Assembly: GCF_029892155.1 (NCBI RefSeq)
Contig: NZ_JARZAG010000001.1
Location: 434,001-498,000, forward strand
Length of the DNA: 64,000 nt
Source: Kitasatospora sp. GAS204B
GTDB lineage: Bacteria > Actinomycetota > Actinomycetes > Streptomycetales > Streptomycetaceae
Direction of reading: 5' to 3'
Position numbers and translations under genes: made by a program
The notes under the pieces: model-generated
Told to the model about the DNA's origin: nothing
Database searches by the model: none
The model's input: only the letters and a program-made list of their open reading frames with translations
Part shown: in pieces, positions 34,256-43,083 of the stretch
How the letters are laid out: every line of letters starts with the position of its first letter
Position numbering within the stretch: the first letter of the stretch is position 1

Positions 34256-36679
34256 GTGACCACGCCAGCCGAGCAGTCAGCACAGGCAGCAGCCGCAGCC
34301 GATCGGGCCGTCGGGCGGCGGATCGCCGAGGAACTCGGGGTCCGGGAAGGGCAGGTGAAGGCGGCCGTCGAGCTGCTGGACGGCGGGGCGACCGTGCCGT
34401 TCATCGCCCGGTACCGCAAGGAGGTCACCGGCGAGCTGGACGACACGCAGCTGCGCACGCTGGAGGAGCGGTTGCGCTACCTGCGCGAGCTGGAGGAGCG
34501 CCGGTCCGCGGTGCTGGAGTCGATCGGGGCGCAGGGCAAGCTGGACGACGCGCTGCGCGCGCAGATCCTGGCCGCCGACTCCAAGGCCCGACTGGAGGAC
34601 ATCTACCTCCCGTTCAAGCCCAAGCGCCGCACCAAGGCGCAGATCGCCCGCGAGGCGGGCCTGGAGCCGCTGGCCGAGCAGCTGCTCGCCGACCCCGCGC
34701 GGGACCCGGCCGCGCTCGCCGCCGGGTTCGTGAACGAGCAGGTCGCCGACGCGCCGGCCGCGTTGGAGGGCGCCCGGGCGATCCTGGTGGAGCGGTTCGC
34801 CGAGGACGCCGACCTGATCGGCACGCTGCGCGAGCGGATGTGGGGGCGCGGCCGGCTGGTCGCCAAGGTCCGCGACGGCAGGGAGCAGGAGGGCGCCAAG
34901 TTCGCCGACTACTTCGACTTCGCCGAGCCCTTCACCAAGCTGCCCTCGCACCGGATCCTGGCCATGCTGCGCGGCGAGAAGGAGGAGGTGCTCGACCTCG
35001 ACCTGTCGCCGTTCGACGGCGAGGCGGAGGGCGACCTGCCGGGCGCCAGCGACTACGAGCAGCGGATCGCGGCCCGCTTCGGGGTGGCCGACCACGGCCG
35101 CCCGGCCGACAAGTGGCTCGGTGACACGGTCCGTTGGGCCTGGCGCACCCGGATCCTGGTCCGCCTGGGCCTGGACCTGCGCGGCCGGCTGCGCCAGGAG
35201 GCCGAGGACGAGGCGGTCAAGGTCTTCGCCGCCAACCTGCGCGACCTGCTGCTCGCGGCCCCCGCCGGCACCCGGGCCACCATGGGCCTGGACCCGGGTT
35301 TCCGCACCGGCGTCAAGGTCGCCGTGGTGGACGCCACCGGCAAGGTGGTCGCGCACGACACGATCTACCCGCACCAGCCCGCCAACAAGTGGGACGCGGC
35401 GCTGGCCACCCTGGCGGCGCTGGCCAAGGCGCACCACGTCGACCTGATCGCGATCGGCAACGGCACCGCCTCGCGGGAGACCGACAAGCTGGCCGAGGAC
35501 CTGATCAAGCGGCACCCCGAGCTGACGCTGACCAAGGCGATGGTCTCCGAGGCCGGGGCCTCGGTCTACTCCGCGTCCGCCTTCGCCTCGCAGGAGTTGC
35601 CCGAGCTCAACGTGTCGATCCGCGGCGCGGTCTCGATCGCCCGGCGGCTGCAGGACCCGCTGGCCGAGCTGGTCAAGATCGACCCGAAGTCGATCGGGGT
35701 CGGCCAGTATCAGCACGACCTCAGCGAGTTGAAGCTCTCCCGCTCGCTGGACGCGGTGGTCGAGGACTGCGTGAACGCGGTCGGGGTGGACGTCAACACC
35801 GCCTCCGCCCCGCTGCTCACCCGGGTCTCCGGGGTGACCGCGACGCTGGCCGACAACATCGTGGCGCACCGCGACGACAACGGCCCGTTCCGCACCCGCA
35901 AGGCGCTCAAGGACGTGGCGCGGCTGGGCCCGAAGGCGTTCGAGCAGTGCGCGGGCTTCCTGCGGATCCCGGACGGCGACGACCCGTTGGACGCCTCGGC
36001 GGTCCACCCCGAGGCCTATCCGGTGGTGCGGAAGATCCTGGCGAAGACCGGCGGGACGATGCGCGAGCTGGTCGGCAACGGGGCGGCGCTGCGCGCGCTG
36101 CGGCCGTCCGAGTTCGCCGACGAGACCTTCGGCATCCCGACCGTCACCGACATCCTGGGCGAGCTGGACAAGCCGGGCCGCGACCCGCGCCCGGCGTTCA
36201 AGACCGCGACCTTCAAGGAGGGCGTCGACAAGCTCGGCGACCTGGAGGTGGGGATGGTCCTGGAGGGCGTGGTGACCAACGTCGCCGCCTTCGGGGCCTT
36301 CGTCGACGTGGGCGTGCACCAGGACGGCCTGGTCCATGTCTCGGCGCTGTCGGCGAAGTTCGTCAAGGACCCGCGCGAGGTGGTCAAGCCCGGTGACGTG
36401 GTGACCTGCAAGGTCGTCTCGGTCGACGTCCAGCGCAAGCGGATCGGGCTGACCCTGCGGCTCGACGACGAGGCCGCTCCCCGGCCCGCCGCCGGCCCGC
36501 GTGAGGGTGGCCAGCGTGAAGGCGGCCACCGTGAGGGTGGCGGCCAGCGCGAGCGCGGGCCCCGGCCGCCGCGCCAGGACCGGCGCGGTGGCGCGGGCGG
36601 CGGCGGGGGTGCCAAGCCCGCGCCGGTGGTCAACAGCGCGATGGCCGACGCGCTGCGCCGGGCGGGGCTCGGCAAGTGA
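34256..36679 (+). CDS. tex: Tex-family RNA-binding transcriptional accessory protein
   Basis: The 807-residue protein has the Tex order: N-terminal helix-rich domain (VKAAVELLDGGATVPFIARYR), YqgF-like fold (MGLDPGFRTGVKVAVVD), helix-hairpin-helix pair (VGVDVNTASAPLL to CAGFLRIPDG) and S1 domain (VLEGVVTNVAAFGAFVDVG). A disordered tail with four REGG-type repeats and Arg/Gly-rich sequence follows. Tex binds RNA and the transcription machinery. I prefer GTG at 34256 because GAGAAGG lies upstream of it; the alternative GTG at 34244 sits inside that site. It ends at a 17-bp hairpin. Confidence 0.95.
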   Translation: MTTPAEQSAQAAAAADRAVGRRIAEELGVREGQVKAAVELLDGGATVPFIARYRKEVTGELDDTQLRTLEERLRYLRELEERRSAVLESIGAQGKLDDALRAQILAADSKARLEDIYLPFKPKRRTKAQIAREAGLEPLAEQLLADPARDPAALAAGFVNEQVADAPAALEGARAILVERFAEDADLIGTLRERMWGRGRLVAKVRDGREQEGAKFADYFDFAEPFTKLPSHRILAMLRGEKEEVLDLDLSPFDGEAEGDLPGASDYEQRIAARFGVADHGRPADKWLGDTVRWAWRTRILVRLGLDLRGRLRQEAEDEAVKVFAANLRDLLLAAPAGTRATMGLDPGFRTGVKVAVVDATGKVVAHDTIYPHQPANKWDAALATLAALAKAHHVDLIAIGNGTASRETDKLAEDLIKRHPELTLTKAMVSEAGASVYSASAFASQELPELNVSIRGAVSIARRLQDPLAELVKIDPKSIGVGQYQHDLSELKLSRSLDAVVEDCVNAVGVDVNTASAPLLTRVSGVTATLADNIVAHRDDNGPFRTRKALKDVARLGPKAFEQCAGFLRIPDGDDPLDASAVHPEAYPVVRKILAKTGGTMRELVGNGAALRALRPSEFADETFGIPTVTDILGELDKPGRDPRPAFKTATFKEGVDKLGDLEVGMVLEGVVTNVAAFGAFVDVGVHQDGLVHVSALSAKFVKDPREVVKPGDVVTCKVVSVDVQRKRIGLTLRLDDEAAPRPAAGPREGGQREGGHREGGGQRERGPRPPRQDRRGGAGGGGGAKPAPVVNSAMADALRRAGLGK

Positions 36680-36685
36680 GCACGG

Positions 36686-36736
36686 GCTGACGGGGCGTGG
36701 GGCGGGCGTGGGACGCGCCCCCCACGCCCCGTCAGC
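36686..36736. terminator. Bidirectional terminator, perfect 17-bp stem
   Basis: The arms 36686-36702 (GCTGACGGGGCGTGGGG) and 36720-36736 are exact reverse complements around a 17-nt loop. The 3' arm covers the stop codon of the convergent NUDIX gene, so one hairpin ends both transcripts. Confidence 0.85.
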
Positions 36737-37283
36737 CGCGCCGCGCCGCCGCCAGTTCGACCAGCTCGGCCCACCACCGCTCACGTCCGCGCGAGAGCAG
36801 CCCGCCCGCCTCGGCCACCGGCATCGCGCGCACCTCCACCACCTGCTCGCCGTCCGCCGGATTGGTCGGCTCGCCGTCCAGCAGCACCTCGGCCCAGCCC
36901 CAGAGCCAGGCCTTGCGCGGGTGCGGCTGCCAGGGCTTGTAGGGCGTGGGACGGTCCGTCACCGCCAGGTGCGCGCCCAGCCAGCGCGGCTCGCCGAGCA
37001 CCTGCGCCCCCGCCTCCTCGCGCACCTCGCGGACCAGGCAGTCGCCGATCGTCTCGCCCGCCTCCCGGGTGCCGCCCGGCAGGAACCAGTGGCCCCGCAC
37101 GTCCCGGCAGAGCACGACCGACTCGCCGATGAACCCGATCAGGTGAATGTTGGTGATCAGCTCGTCCGGCGGCAGATCGAGCGCGAACTGGGCGTCGATA
37201 CCGCCCCACTCCCAGCGCTGCGGCGCGAACAGCGCGGGAAATCGGTCCTCGGGCGGGGTCACGAGATCGGTGGTTTCGGTCAT
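36732..37283 (-). CDS. NUDIX hydrolase
   Basis: The 183-residue protein has a NUDIX box with the consensus Gx5Ex7REVxEExG: G-T-R-E-A-G-E-T-I, then REVREEAGA at about residues 69-91. It is preceded by RGHWFLPGG. It hydrolyses a nucleoside diphosphate linked to some group; the substrate cannot be told from the sequence. It is divergent from rppA with 97 bp between them. Confidence 0.92.
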   Translation of the reverse strand: MTETTDLVTPPEDRFPALFAPQRWEWGGIDAQFALDLPPDELITNIHLIGFIGESVVLCRDVRGHWFLPGGTREAGETIGDCLVREVREEAGAQVLGEPRWLGAHLAVTDRPTPYKPWQPHPRKAWLWGWAEVLLDGEPTNPADGEQVVEVRAMPVAEAGGLLSRGRERWWAELVELAAARRG

Positions 37284-37316
37284 CGGGTGATCGTAGTCGG
37301 CGCCCGGAGGTCGGTC

Positions 37317-37365
37317 GCGCCTGTGTCAAGGTACTGACGACACATCAGCTCGAGGCGACAGGCGC
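37317..37365. promoter_or_regulatory. Nested inverted repeats in the rppA promoter region
   Basis: GCGCCTGT (37317-37324) pairs with ACAGGCGC (37358-37365), and TGTGTC (37322-37327) with GACACA (37338-37343). They lie just upstream of the rppA start, where the ribosome binding site GGGAGAA follows. They could be an operator or a leader hairpin for the rppA operon. Confidence 0.4.
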
Positions 37366-37380
37366 GGGAGAACCGACTTC

Positions 37381-38430
37381 GTGGCAGTGCTCTGCAGGCC
37401 GGTGACCGAGGTCCCGGAACACGTCATCACGATGGACGACACGCTGGCGCTCGCCCGTCGGTTGCACCACGGCCACCCGGACCTGGAGCTGGCGCTCCGG
37501 CTGATCAGCCGCACCGGGGTCCGCAAGCGCCACCTGATCCAGCCGATCGAACGGGTGCTGGAGCACCCCGGGTTCGACCGGCGCAACGAGCTGTTCACCC
37601 AGGAGGCGAAGCGGCGGGTGCCGCGGGTGGTCCAACAGGCCCTGGACAACGCGGGGTTGACGGCGGACCGGATCGACCTGATCGTCTTCGTCTCCTGCAC
37701 CGGGTTCAGCATGCCCTCGCTGACCGCCTGGCTGATCAACACGATGGGATTCGGCCCGCAGACCAGGCAGTTGCCGATCGCGCAGCTCGGCTGTGCGGCC
37801 GGCGTCGCGGCCGTCAACCGCGCGCACGACTTCTGCACCGCCTACCCGGGCGCCAACGCCTTGGTGGTGGCCTGCGAGTTCTGCTCGCTCTGCTACCAGC
37901 CGACCGACCTCGGGGTGGGCCAGTTGCTCTCCAACGGCCTCTTCGGGGACGCGGTGGCGGCGGTGGTGCTGCGCGGCGAGGGCGGCACCGGCATCCGCCT
38001 CGAGCGCAACGGCTCGCACCTGATCCCCGACACCGAGGACTGGATCTCCTACGCGGTGCGCCCCACGGGTTTCCACTTCCAGCTGGACCGCCGGGTCCCG
38101 GCCACCATGGAGCCGCTCGCGCCGGCCCTCGCGGAGCTGGCCGAGCGGCACCAGTGGAAGGTCTCCGACCTCGACTTCTACCTCGTGCACGCCGGCGGCC
38201 CGCGGATCCTGGACGACCTCGGCCGGTTCCTGGAGGTGCCCGACGAGGCGTTCCGGCACAGCCGCGCGACGCTGACCGAGTACGGCAACATCGCCAGCGC
38301 CGTGGTCCTCGACGCGCTCGGCCGGCTCTTCGCGGAGGGCAGCTCGGTGGGCGACCACCGGGGCATCCTGGCGGGGTTCGGGCCCGGCATCACCGCGGAG
38401 ATGTCGCTGGGCAGCTGGACCGACGCGTGA
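37381..38430 (+). CDS. rppA: 1,3,6,8-tetrahydroxynaphthalene synthase RppA (type III PKS)
   Basis: The 349-residue type III polyketide synthase condenses five malonyl-CoA into THN, which oxidises to flaviolin and leads to melanin-like pigment. The catalytic residues sit at the canonical numbers: C138 (QLGCAAG), H270 (YLVHAGG) and N303 (TEYGNIAS), with the RppA-specific C106 in FVSCTGF. It starts at GTG. The stop overlaps the next possible GTG start by four bases, so a P450 is coupled to it, as in rppA-rppB of Streptomyces griseus. Confidence 0.97.
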   Translation: MAVLCRPVTEVPEHVITMDDTLALARRLHHGHPDLELALRLISRTGVRKRHLIQPIERVLEHPGFDRRNELFTQEAKRRVPRVVQQALDNAGLTADRIDLIVFVSCTGFSMPSLTAWLINTMGFGPQTRQLPIAQLGCAAGVAAVNRAHDFCTAYPGANALVVACEFCSLCYQPTDLGVGQLLSNGLFGDAVAAVVLRGEGGTGIRLERNGSHLIPDTEDWISYAVRPTGFHFQLDRRVPATMEPLAPALAELAERHQWKVSDLDFYLVHAGGPRILDDLGRFLEVPDEAFRHSRATLTEYGNIASAVVLDALGRLFAEGSSVGDHRGILAGFGPGITAEMSLGSWTDA

Positions 38431-39674
38431 CCACCCCCGTCCCCTGCACCGGAGGTCCCGTGCCCGACGCCCCTGCCGCCGTTGGTGACGAAGTACGGCT
38501 CTGCCCCTTCGACTTCGCCGAGGCGCTCGACTTCGACCCCTCGCTCGCGAGCTTGCTGGCGGCCGGACCCGTCACCCGGATCCGGCTGCCCTACGGCGCC
38601 GACGCCTGGCTGGTCACCGGCTACGAGCAGGTCCGCACCGTCACCACCGACCCGCGCTTCAGCCGCGCGGTCGCCGACTTGGACTACCCGCGGCTGACGC
38701 CCGAGCCGATCGTGCAGCCCGAGGCGATCAACGTGCTGGACCCGCCGGCCAGCACCCGGCTGCGCGGCCTGATCGCCAAGGGCTTCACACCGCGTCAGGT
38801 CGAGCGGATGCGGGCCCGGACCCAGCGCGCCGTGGACGAACTGCTGGACGCGATGGCCGAGCAGCGCGCGCCGGCCGACCTGATGGCGGGGCTGGCCCTG
38901 CCGCTGCCGCTGACCACGATCTGCGAGCTGCTCGACATCCCCGAGCCGGACCGCCCGGAACTGCGCGCCCAGGCCTGGGCGATGATGGACACGGGGGCGG
39001 CCGGGCGGGAGCGGGCCGTGCAGGCCAAGAGCGCGCTGCGCGGCTACTTCGCCGCGCTGACGGCCGAGCGGCGCCGGCAGCCCGGCGACGACCTGATCAG
39101 CACCCTGACGACCGCCCGCGACGGGGGCGAGGCGCTGACCGACCAGGAGCTGGCGGTGACCGCCATGATCCTGCTCGTCACCGGCCAGGACACCACCACC
39201 TACCAGATCGGGAACATCGCCTACACGCTGCTCACCCGCCCCGCCCTGCTCGCCGAGCTGCGCGCCCGGCCCGAGCTGCTGCCGCGGGCCCTGGACGAGC
39301 TGCTGCGGCTGATCCCGTTCCGCAAGGGCGTCGGCATCCCCCGGGTGGTGACCGAGGACCTGACGCTGGGCGGAGTGGCGATCCGGGCGGGCGAGTTCGT
39401 GCACGTGTCGTACCTGACGGCCAATCGGGACCCGGCGAAGTTCGACCGGCCCGACGAACTGGACCTGCGGCGCCCGGCGCAGCCGCACATGACCTTCGGC
39501 TGGGGTGCCCACCACTGCCTCGGTGCCCCGCTGGCCGTGCTGGAACTCCAGGTCGCGATCGGCTCGCTGCTGGCGCACTTCGCGGAACTGCGGCTGGCGG
39601 TGCCGGCCGAGCGGGTGCGCTGGAACACCGGCTCGATCTGGCGTTTCCCGCTGGAGCTGCCGGTCGCCTGGTGA
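38427..39674 (+). CDS. Cytochrome P450 coupled to rppA (P450mel/CYP158-like role)
   Basis: The P450 of about 404-415 residues has the heme-binding motif FGWGAHHCLGAPLA, an ExxR motif in LDELLRLIPF and the I-helix VTGQDTTT, with Gln where the usual AGxDTT has Gly/Glu. By position it is the partner that couples or oxidises flaviolin or THN into hexahydroxyperylenequinone-type pigment. Two GTG starts are possible: 38427, overlapping the rppA stop, and 38460, with GGAGG four bases upstream; either keeps the domain intact. Family assignment within CYP158 versus P450mel needs an alignment. Confidence 0.93.
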   Translation: MTTPVPCTGGPVPDAPAAVGDEVRLCPFDFAEALDFDPSLASLLAAGPVTRIRLPYGADAWLVTGYEQVRTVTTDPRFSRAVADLDYPRLTPEPIVQPEAINVLDPPASTRLRGLIAKGFTPRQVERMRARTQRAVDELLDAMAEQRAPADLMAGLALPLPLTTICELLDIPEPDRPELRAQAWAMMDTGAAGRERAVQAKSALRGYFAALTAERRRQPGDDLISTLTTARDGGEALTDQELAVTAMILLVTGQDTTTYQIGNIAYTLLTRPALLAELRARPELLPRALDELLRLIPFRKGVGIPRVVTEDLTLGGVAIRAGEFVHVSYLTANRDPAKFDRPDELDLRRPAQPHMTFGWGAHHCLGAPLAVLELQVAIGSLLAHFAELRLAVPAERVRWNTGSIWRFPLELPVAW

Positions 39675-39731
39675 CCGTCCTCGGACCGCAGACGCGGCGG
39701 GACCGAACCCCTACTCTGTAGGTGTCCAACT

Positions 39732-39743
39732 TACTCGCGAGTA
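39732..39743. promoter_or_regulatory. Perfect palindrome TACTCGCGAGTA upstream of the acyl-CoA dehydrogenase
   Basis: A 12-bp perfect palindrome lies about 15 bp downstream of a TACTCT -10 candidate (39712-39717) and 11 bp before the preferred GTG start. The location fits a repressor operator at the start of the transcript. Such symmetric elements are typical of TetR-family regulators of acyl-CoA genes, but no regulator gene is adjacent. Confidence 0.55.
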
Positions 39744-39754
39744 GGGAGCAGGCC

Positions 39755-41389
39755 GTGCCGCACACCCACGAGGTCACCAACCAGGTCCCGCCGCCCTACG
39801 GCCACAACCTCGCCGAGGACCCGGCCCTGCTCGCCGCCCTGCACCGGGCCGGCGCCGGCTGGGCCGAGGCCGAGCTGCGCGAGCTGGGCGTGCTGGCTGG
39901 CACTGAGCAGGCCGCCGAGTGGGGGCGGTTGGCGAACGAGAACGAGCCGGTGCTGCGCACCCACGACCGGTTCGGGCACCGGATCGACGAGGTCGAGTTC
40001 CACCCGGCCTGGCACCAGTTGATGAACGTGGCGGTCGAGCACGGCCTGCACGCCGCCCCCTGGCGCGATCCGCGCCCGGGCGCGCACACCGCGCGGGCCG
40101 CCAAGTTCTACCTGTGGAGCCAGGTGGAGGCCGGGCACGGCTGCCCGATCTCGATGACCTACGCCGCCGTGCCCGCGCTGCGCGCCACCCCGGAGCTTGC
40201 CGAGCGGTTCGAACCGCTGCTCGCCTCCACCGTCTACGACTTCGGGCTGCGGGAGCCGCTCGGCAAGCGCGGCCTGATCGCCGGCATGTCGATGACCGAG
40301 AAGCAGGGCGGCTCGGACGTCCGGGCCAACACCACGGTGGCGCTGCCGGCCGGGGACGGCACCTACCACCTGACCGGCCACAAGTGGTTCACCTCCGCGC
40401 CGATGTCGGACGTCTTCCTGACGCTGGCTCAGGCGCCGGGTGGCCTCAGCTGCTTCCTGCTGCCCCGGGTGCTGCCGGACGGCACCCGCAACGCGCTGCG
40501 GATCCAGCGGCTCAAGGAGAAGCTGGGCAACCGCTCCAACGCCTCCGCCGAGCTGGAGTACGAGGAGGCGGTCGGCTGGCTGGTCGGCGAGGAGGGCCGC
40601 GGGGTGCGGACCATCATCGAGATGGTCAACATGACCCGGCTCGACTGCACGCTCGGCGCGGCCGCCGGGATGCGCCTGGGCGTGCAGCGCGCCGTCCAGC
40701 ACGCCACCCACCGGAAGGCGTTCGGCACCGAGCTGATCCACCAGCCGCTGATGCGCAACGTGCTGGCCGACCTGGCGATCGAGTCGGAGGCGGCCACCAC
40801 GGTCGCGCTGCGGCTGGCCGAGGCCACCGACCGGGCGGCGGCCGGCGAGGAGGGCGAGGCGCTGTTCAAGCGGCTGGCGCTCGCGGTCACCAAGTACTGG
40901 GTCTGCAAGCGCGGTCCGGCGCACGCGGCCGAGGCGCTGGAGTGCCTGGGCGGCAACGGCTACGTCGAGGAGTCCGGGATGCCCCGGCTCTACCGGGAGG
41001 CGCCGCTGGTCTCGATCTGGGAAGGCTCGGGCAACGTCGCGGCGCTGGACGCGCTGCGCGCGATGGCCCGCAGCCCGCAGTCCCTGGAGGCCTACTTCGC
41101 CGAGCTCGACGCGGTGGCCGGTGCCGACCGCCGGCTGGATGCGGCGGTCGCCGGGCTGCGCAAGGAACTCGGCGATCTGGACGAGATCGAGTACCGCACC
41201 CGCCGCCTGGTCGAGACGATGGCCCTCACCCTCCAGGGCGCGCTGCTGGTGCGCCACGGAGACCCGGCGGTGGCGGACGCCTTCTGCGCCTCCCGGCTCG
41301 GCGGCGACCACGGCAACGCCTTCGGCACCCTGCCGGCCGGGGTGGACACCGAGGCGGTGATCGCCCGGGCCCGGATGGTGCCGGCGTAG
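39755..41389 (+). CDS. AidB-like acyl-CoA dehydrogenase family protein
   Basis: The 544-residue flavoprotein resembles AidB and its acyl-CoA dehydrogenase relatives. It has the FAD-binding MTEKQGGSDVRANTT, HKWFTSAPMSD, EKLGNRSNASAEL, RKAFGTELIHQPLM and the C-terminal ALECLGGNGYVEES with the typical downstream IWEGSGNV. AidB proteins are linked to alkylation response in E. coli, but actinobacterial homologues may be plain acyl-CoA dehydrogenases. I chose GTG at 39755 because GGAG lies six bases upstream; GTG at 39722 lacks a site. A palindrome overlaps its leader. Confidence 0.93.
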   Translation: MPHTHEVTNQVPPPYGHNLAEDPALLAALHRAGAGWAEAELRELGVLAGTEQAAEWGRLANENEPVLRTHDRFGHRIDEVEFHPAWHQLMNVAVEHGLHAAPWRDPRPGAHTARAAKFYLWSQVEAGHGCPISMTYAAVPALRATPELAERFEPLLASTVYDFGLREPLGKRGLIAGMSMTEKQGGSDVRANTTVALPAGDGTYHLTGHKWFTSAPMSDVFLTLAQAPGGLSCFLLPRVLPDGTRNALRIQRLKEKLGNRSNASAELEYEEAVGWLVGEEGRGVRTIIEMVNMTRLDCTLGAAAGMRLGVQRAVQHATHRKAFGTELIHQPLMRNVLADLAIESEAATTVALRLAEATDRAAAGEEGEALFKRLALAVTKYWVCKRGPAHAAEALECLGGNGYVEESGMPRLYREAPLVSIWEGSGNVAALDALRAMARSPQSLEAYFAELDAVAGADRRLDAAVAGLRKELGDLDEIEYRTRRLVETMALTLQGALLVRHGDPAVADAFCASRLGGDHGNAFGTLPAGVDTEAVIARARMVPA

Positions 41390-41408
41390 CCCTTGTAGGG
41401 CGGCGGCT

Positions 41409-42008
41409 TCAGCCGGCCGGCCGCTGCTGGATCCAGATCAGCTTGCGGCCGGTCTCGGCCGGCGCCTCGCCCGGCACCTCGACGATCCGGTCCAGCCGGT
41501 AGCCGAGCTTGCGCGGCACGGCGGCGCTGGCCGCGTTCGCCTCGTCGCAGTGGATCTCCACCCGCTCGACGTCGGCGAGGTTCAGCGCGGCCCCGGTCAG
41601 CGCCGCCGAGCCGTTGGTGGCCAGCGAGCGGCCGGTGTGCTCCTGGTCGATCCAGTAGCCGATCTCGATGCCGTCGGGGCCGATCCGCCGGTGCAGGCCG
41701 AACATGCCCACGATCCGCTCCGGCCGCTCGGCGGCCACCAGCACGTAGAGGAAGTCCGAGCCCTGCTCCCAGAGTTCGGAGCCGACCCGGGTCATCTCGG
41801 TGCTGTGCGCCAGGCTCGGCGCGGCGCTCGCCCAGGGCATCCACGGCCGCAGGTGCTCGAGGTTGCGGATGACCGCGTCGTTGATCTCCGGCGCGTCCGC
41901 CACCGTCCGGCGGCGCAGCGCGAACCCGTTGGGCAGGTCGAGCCACTCCGGTGGCCGGTTGGGGGCGGGCGGTGCGGTGCTGGCAGGGACATCGGTGGCG
42001 TGGGTCAT
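41409..42008 (-). CDS. GNAT-family N-acetyltransferase (RimJ/RimL type)
   Basis: The protein of about 199 residues has the GNAT core: RRRTVADAPEINDAVIRN near its start, acetyl-CoA-binding region IGYWIDQEHTGRSLATNGSAAL (core HTGRSLATNG) and the last strand RVEIHCDEANAASAAVPRKLGY (core ANAASAAVPRKLGY). This RimJ/L-like pattern includes enzymes that modify protein N-termini or small molecules. The start is uncertain: ATG at 42008 or 42017, neither with a clear ribosome binding site. It is downstream of the nitroreductase on the same strand but separated by about 70 bp. Confidence 0.88.
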   Translation of the reverse strand: MTHATDVPASTAPPAPNRPPEWLDLPNGFALRRRTVADAPEINDAVIRNLEHLRPWMPWASAAPSLAHSTEMTRVGSELWEQGSDFLYVLVAAERPERIVGMFGLHRRIGPDGIEIGYWIDQEHTGRSLATNGSAALTGAALNLADVERVEIHCDEANAASAAVPRKLGYRLDRIVEVPGEAPAETGRKLIWIQQRPAG

Positions 42009-42080
42009 GCTAGGCATGATGGCAGCCGGCCGGCGTCGCCGACCAGGGATTTCTCCCGCCCCCGGTGGTGCCGCCATGCC

Positions 42081-42734
42081 TCAGAGCCGGATCAGCACCT
42101 CGTCCAGCTCCTTGCGCCGCAGATCCGGCACCGCGGCCCCGGCAGCCGGGTAGCCGACCGGAATCACGTAGGCGGCGCGCTCCTCGGCCGGGCGCTCGCA
42201 GATCTCGTTGAGGAACTTCATCGGGCTCGGCGTGTGCGTCAGCGTGGCCAGCCCCGCCTGGTGCAATGAGGCGAGCAGCAGGCCGACCGCGATCCCCACC
42301 GACTCCTTGGTGTAGTACGGCCGCGGCGAGTCGGGCCCCTTGTGCACCTCGAAGACCACGATCACGGCCGGCGCGTCCTCCAGGAACGGCTTGCGCCAGT
42401 CGGTCCCGATCGGCGCCAGCGCCGCCAACCACTCCGCCGACGCCCGGTGCCCGTAGAACTCGCGCTCCTCCGCCTCGGCGGCTGCCCGCAACCGCCGCTT
42501 GCGCTCCGGATCGGTGATCACCACGAACCGCCACGGCTGCACGTGCGCCCCGCTCGGCGCGGTGGCGGCGGTACGGATCGCCAAGTCGAGCACGCCGTCC
42601 GGGATCGGCCGGCGGTCGTAGTCGCGGACGGTCCGGCGCCGGGCCATCAGCTCGTGGAAGTCCCGGGCGCGGGCCTCGGCTTCGTGGGCCGGTACGTGCA
42701 TCGGGTGCAGGGGGACGGTGGGGTAGGTCGTCAT
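42081..42734 (-). CDS. Nitroreductase-family FMN enzyme (iodotyrosine deiodinase-like)
   Basis: The 217-residue protein has the nitroreductase FMN-binding start [17 protein letters not shown], then [34 protein letters not shown] (core [10 protein letters not shown]) and a C-terminal IPVGYPA. The RRRT-RDY and PSGAHVQPW pattern is nearest to the IYD/flavin oxidoreductase branch. It reduces a quinone, nitro or halogenated aromatic using NAD(P)H and FMN; the true substrate is unknown. Confidence 0.9.
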   Translation of the reverse strand: MTTYPTVPLHPMHVPAHEAEARARDFHELMARRRTVRDYDRRPIPDGVLDLAIRTAATAPSGAHVQPWRFVVITDPERKRRLRAAAEAEEREFYGHRASAEWLAALAPIGTDWRKPFLEDAPAVIVVFEVHKGPDSPRPYYTKESVGIAVGLLLASLHQAGLATLTHTPSPMKFLNEICERPAEERAAYVIPVGYPAAGAAVPDLRRKELDEVLIRL

Positions 42735-42813
42735 ACCTCGATGTATGGGAAGCCGGCGGGTGGTCTAAACCAACGTGTGATGTCGCGGCGCAGGCTCGGC
42801 TGGACTGCTGGCG

Positions 42814-42833
42814 TATATAGATTTCTGTATAGT
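42814..42833. promoter_or_regulatory. Leaderless promoter and palindromic operator of the HigBA-like locus
   Basis: TATATAG (42814-42820) and CTGTATA (42825-42831) form a near-perfect inverted repeat around ATTT. The -10 TATAGT (42828-42833) overlaps it and lies seven bases before the GTG start of the toxin gene, predicting a leaderless or nearly leaderless transcript. This AT-rich island stands out, and an operator for the downstream XRE antitoxin is the natural reading. Confidence 0.6.
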
Positions 42834-42840
42834 TGTCCTC

Positions 42841-43083
42841 GTGAGCGGCCCCTGGCAGATCGAGATCGAGCCGGAAGTCCGGCGGTGGCTGGAACTCCTG
42901 TCCGACACCCAGTACGACAAGGTTGAGCGGGCGGCCGACCTACTGACTGTGTTTCGCAAGACCAGGCAGCGCGAGGCGGCCGAGGTCGAGCGCGCTCAGT
43001 GGGCCCAGAAGGTGAAGGTGTGTGAGGCGGACCATGGTCTCGCGGAGCACAGGTACGACCGGATCAAGGAGGAGAGTCCGTGA
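42841..43083 (+). pseudogene. HigB/Gp49-like toxin with internal in-frame deletion
   Basis: The 80-residue product keeps the start of the HigB/RelE-like Gp49 family (IEIEPEVRRWLELLSDTQYD, helix to residue 35) and its C-terminal block (TVFRKTRQREAAEVERAQWA, from residue 36). It lacks the about 40 central residues that normally carry the beta-sheet and RNA-cleavage surface in proteins of roughly 120 residues. The junction is near 42940-42948, in frame. A KVKV doublet near residue 57 suggests a further small duplication. The reading frame still couples to the antitoxin (GTGA overlap). The deletion judgement rests on remembered family lengths. I expect no toxin activity. Confidence 0.7.

Noticed and set aside
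34244..34256. GTG at 34244 as start of tex
   Set aside because: It lies inside the GAGAAGG sequence that would be the ribosome binding site; GTG 34256 is the better choice.
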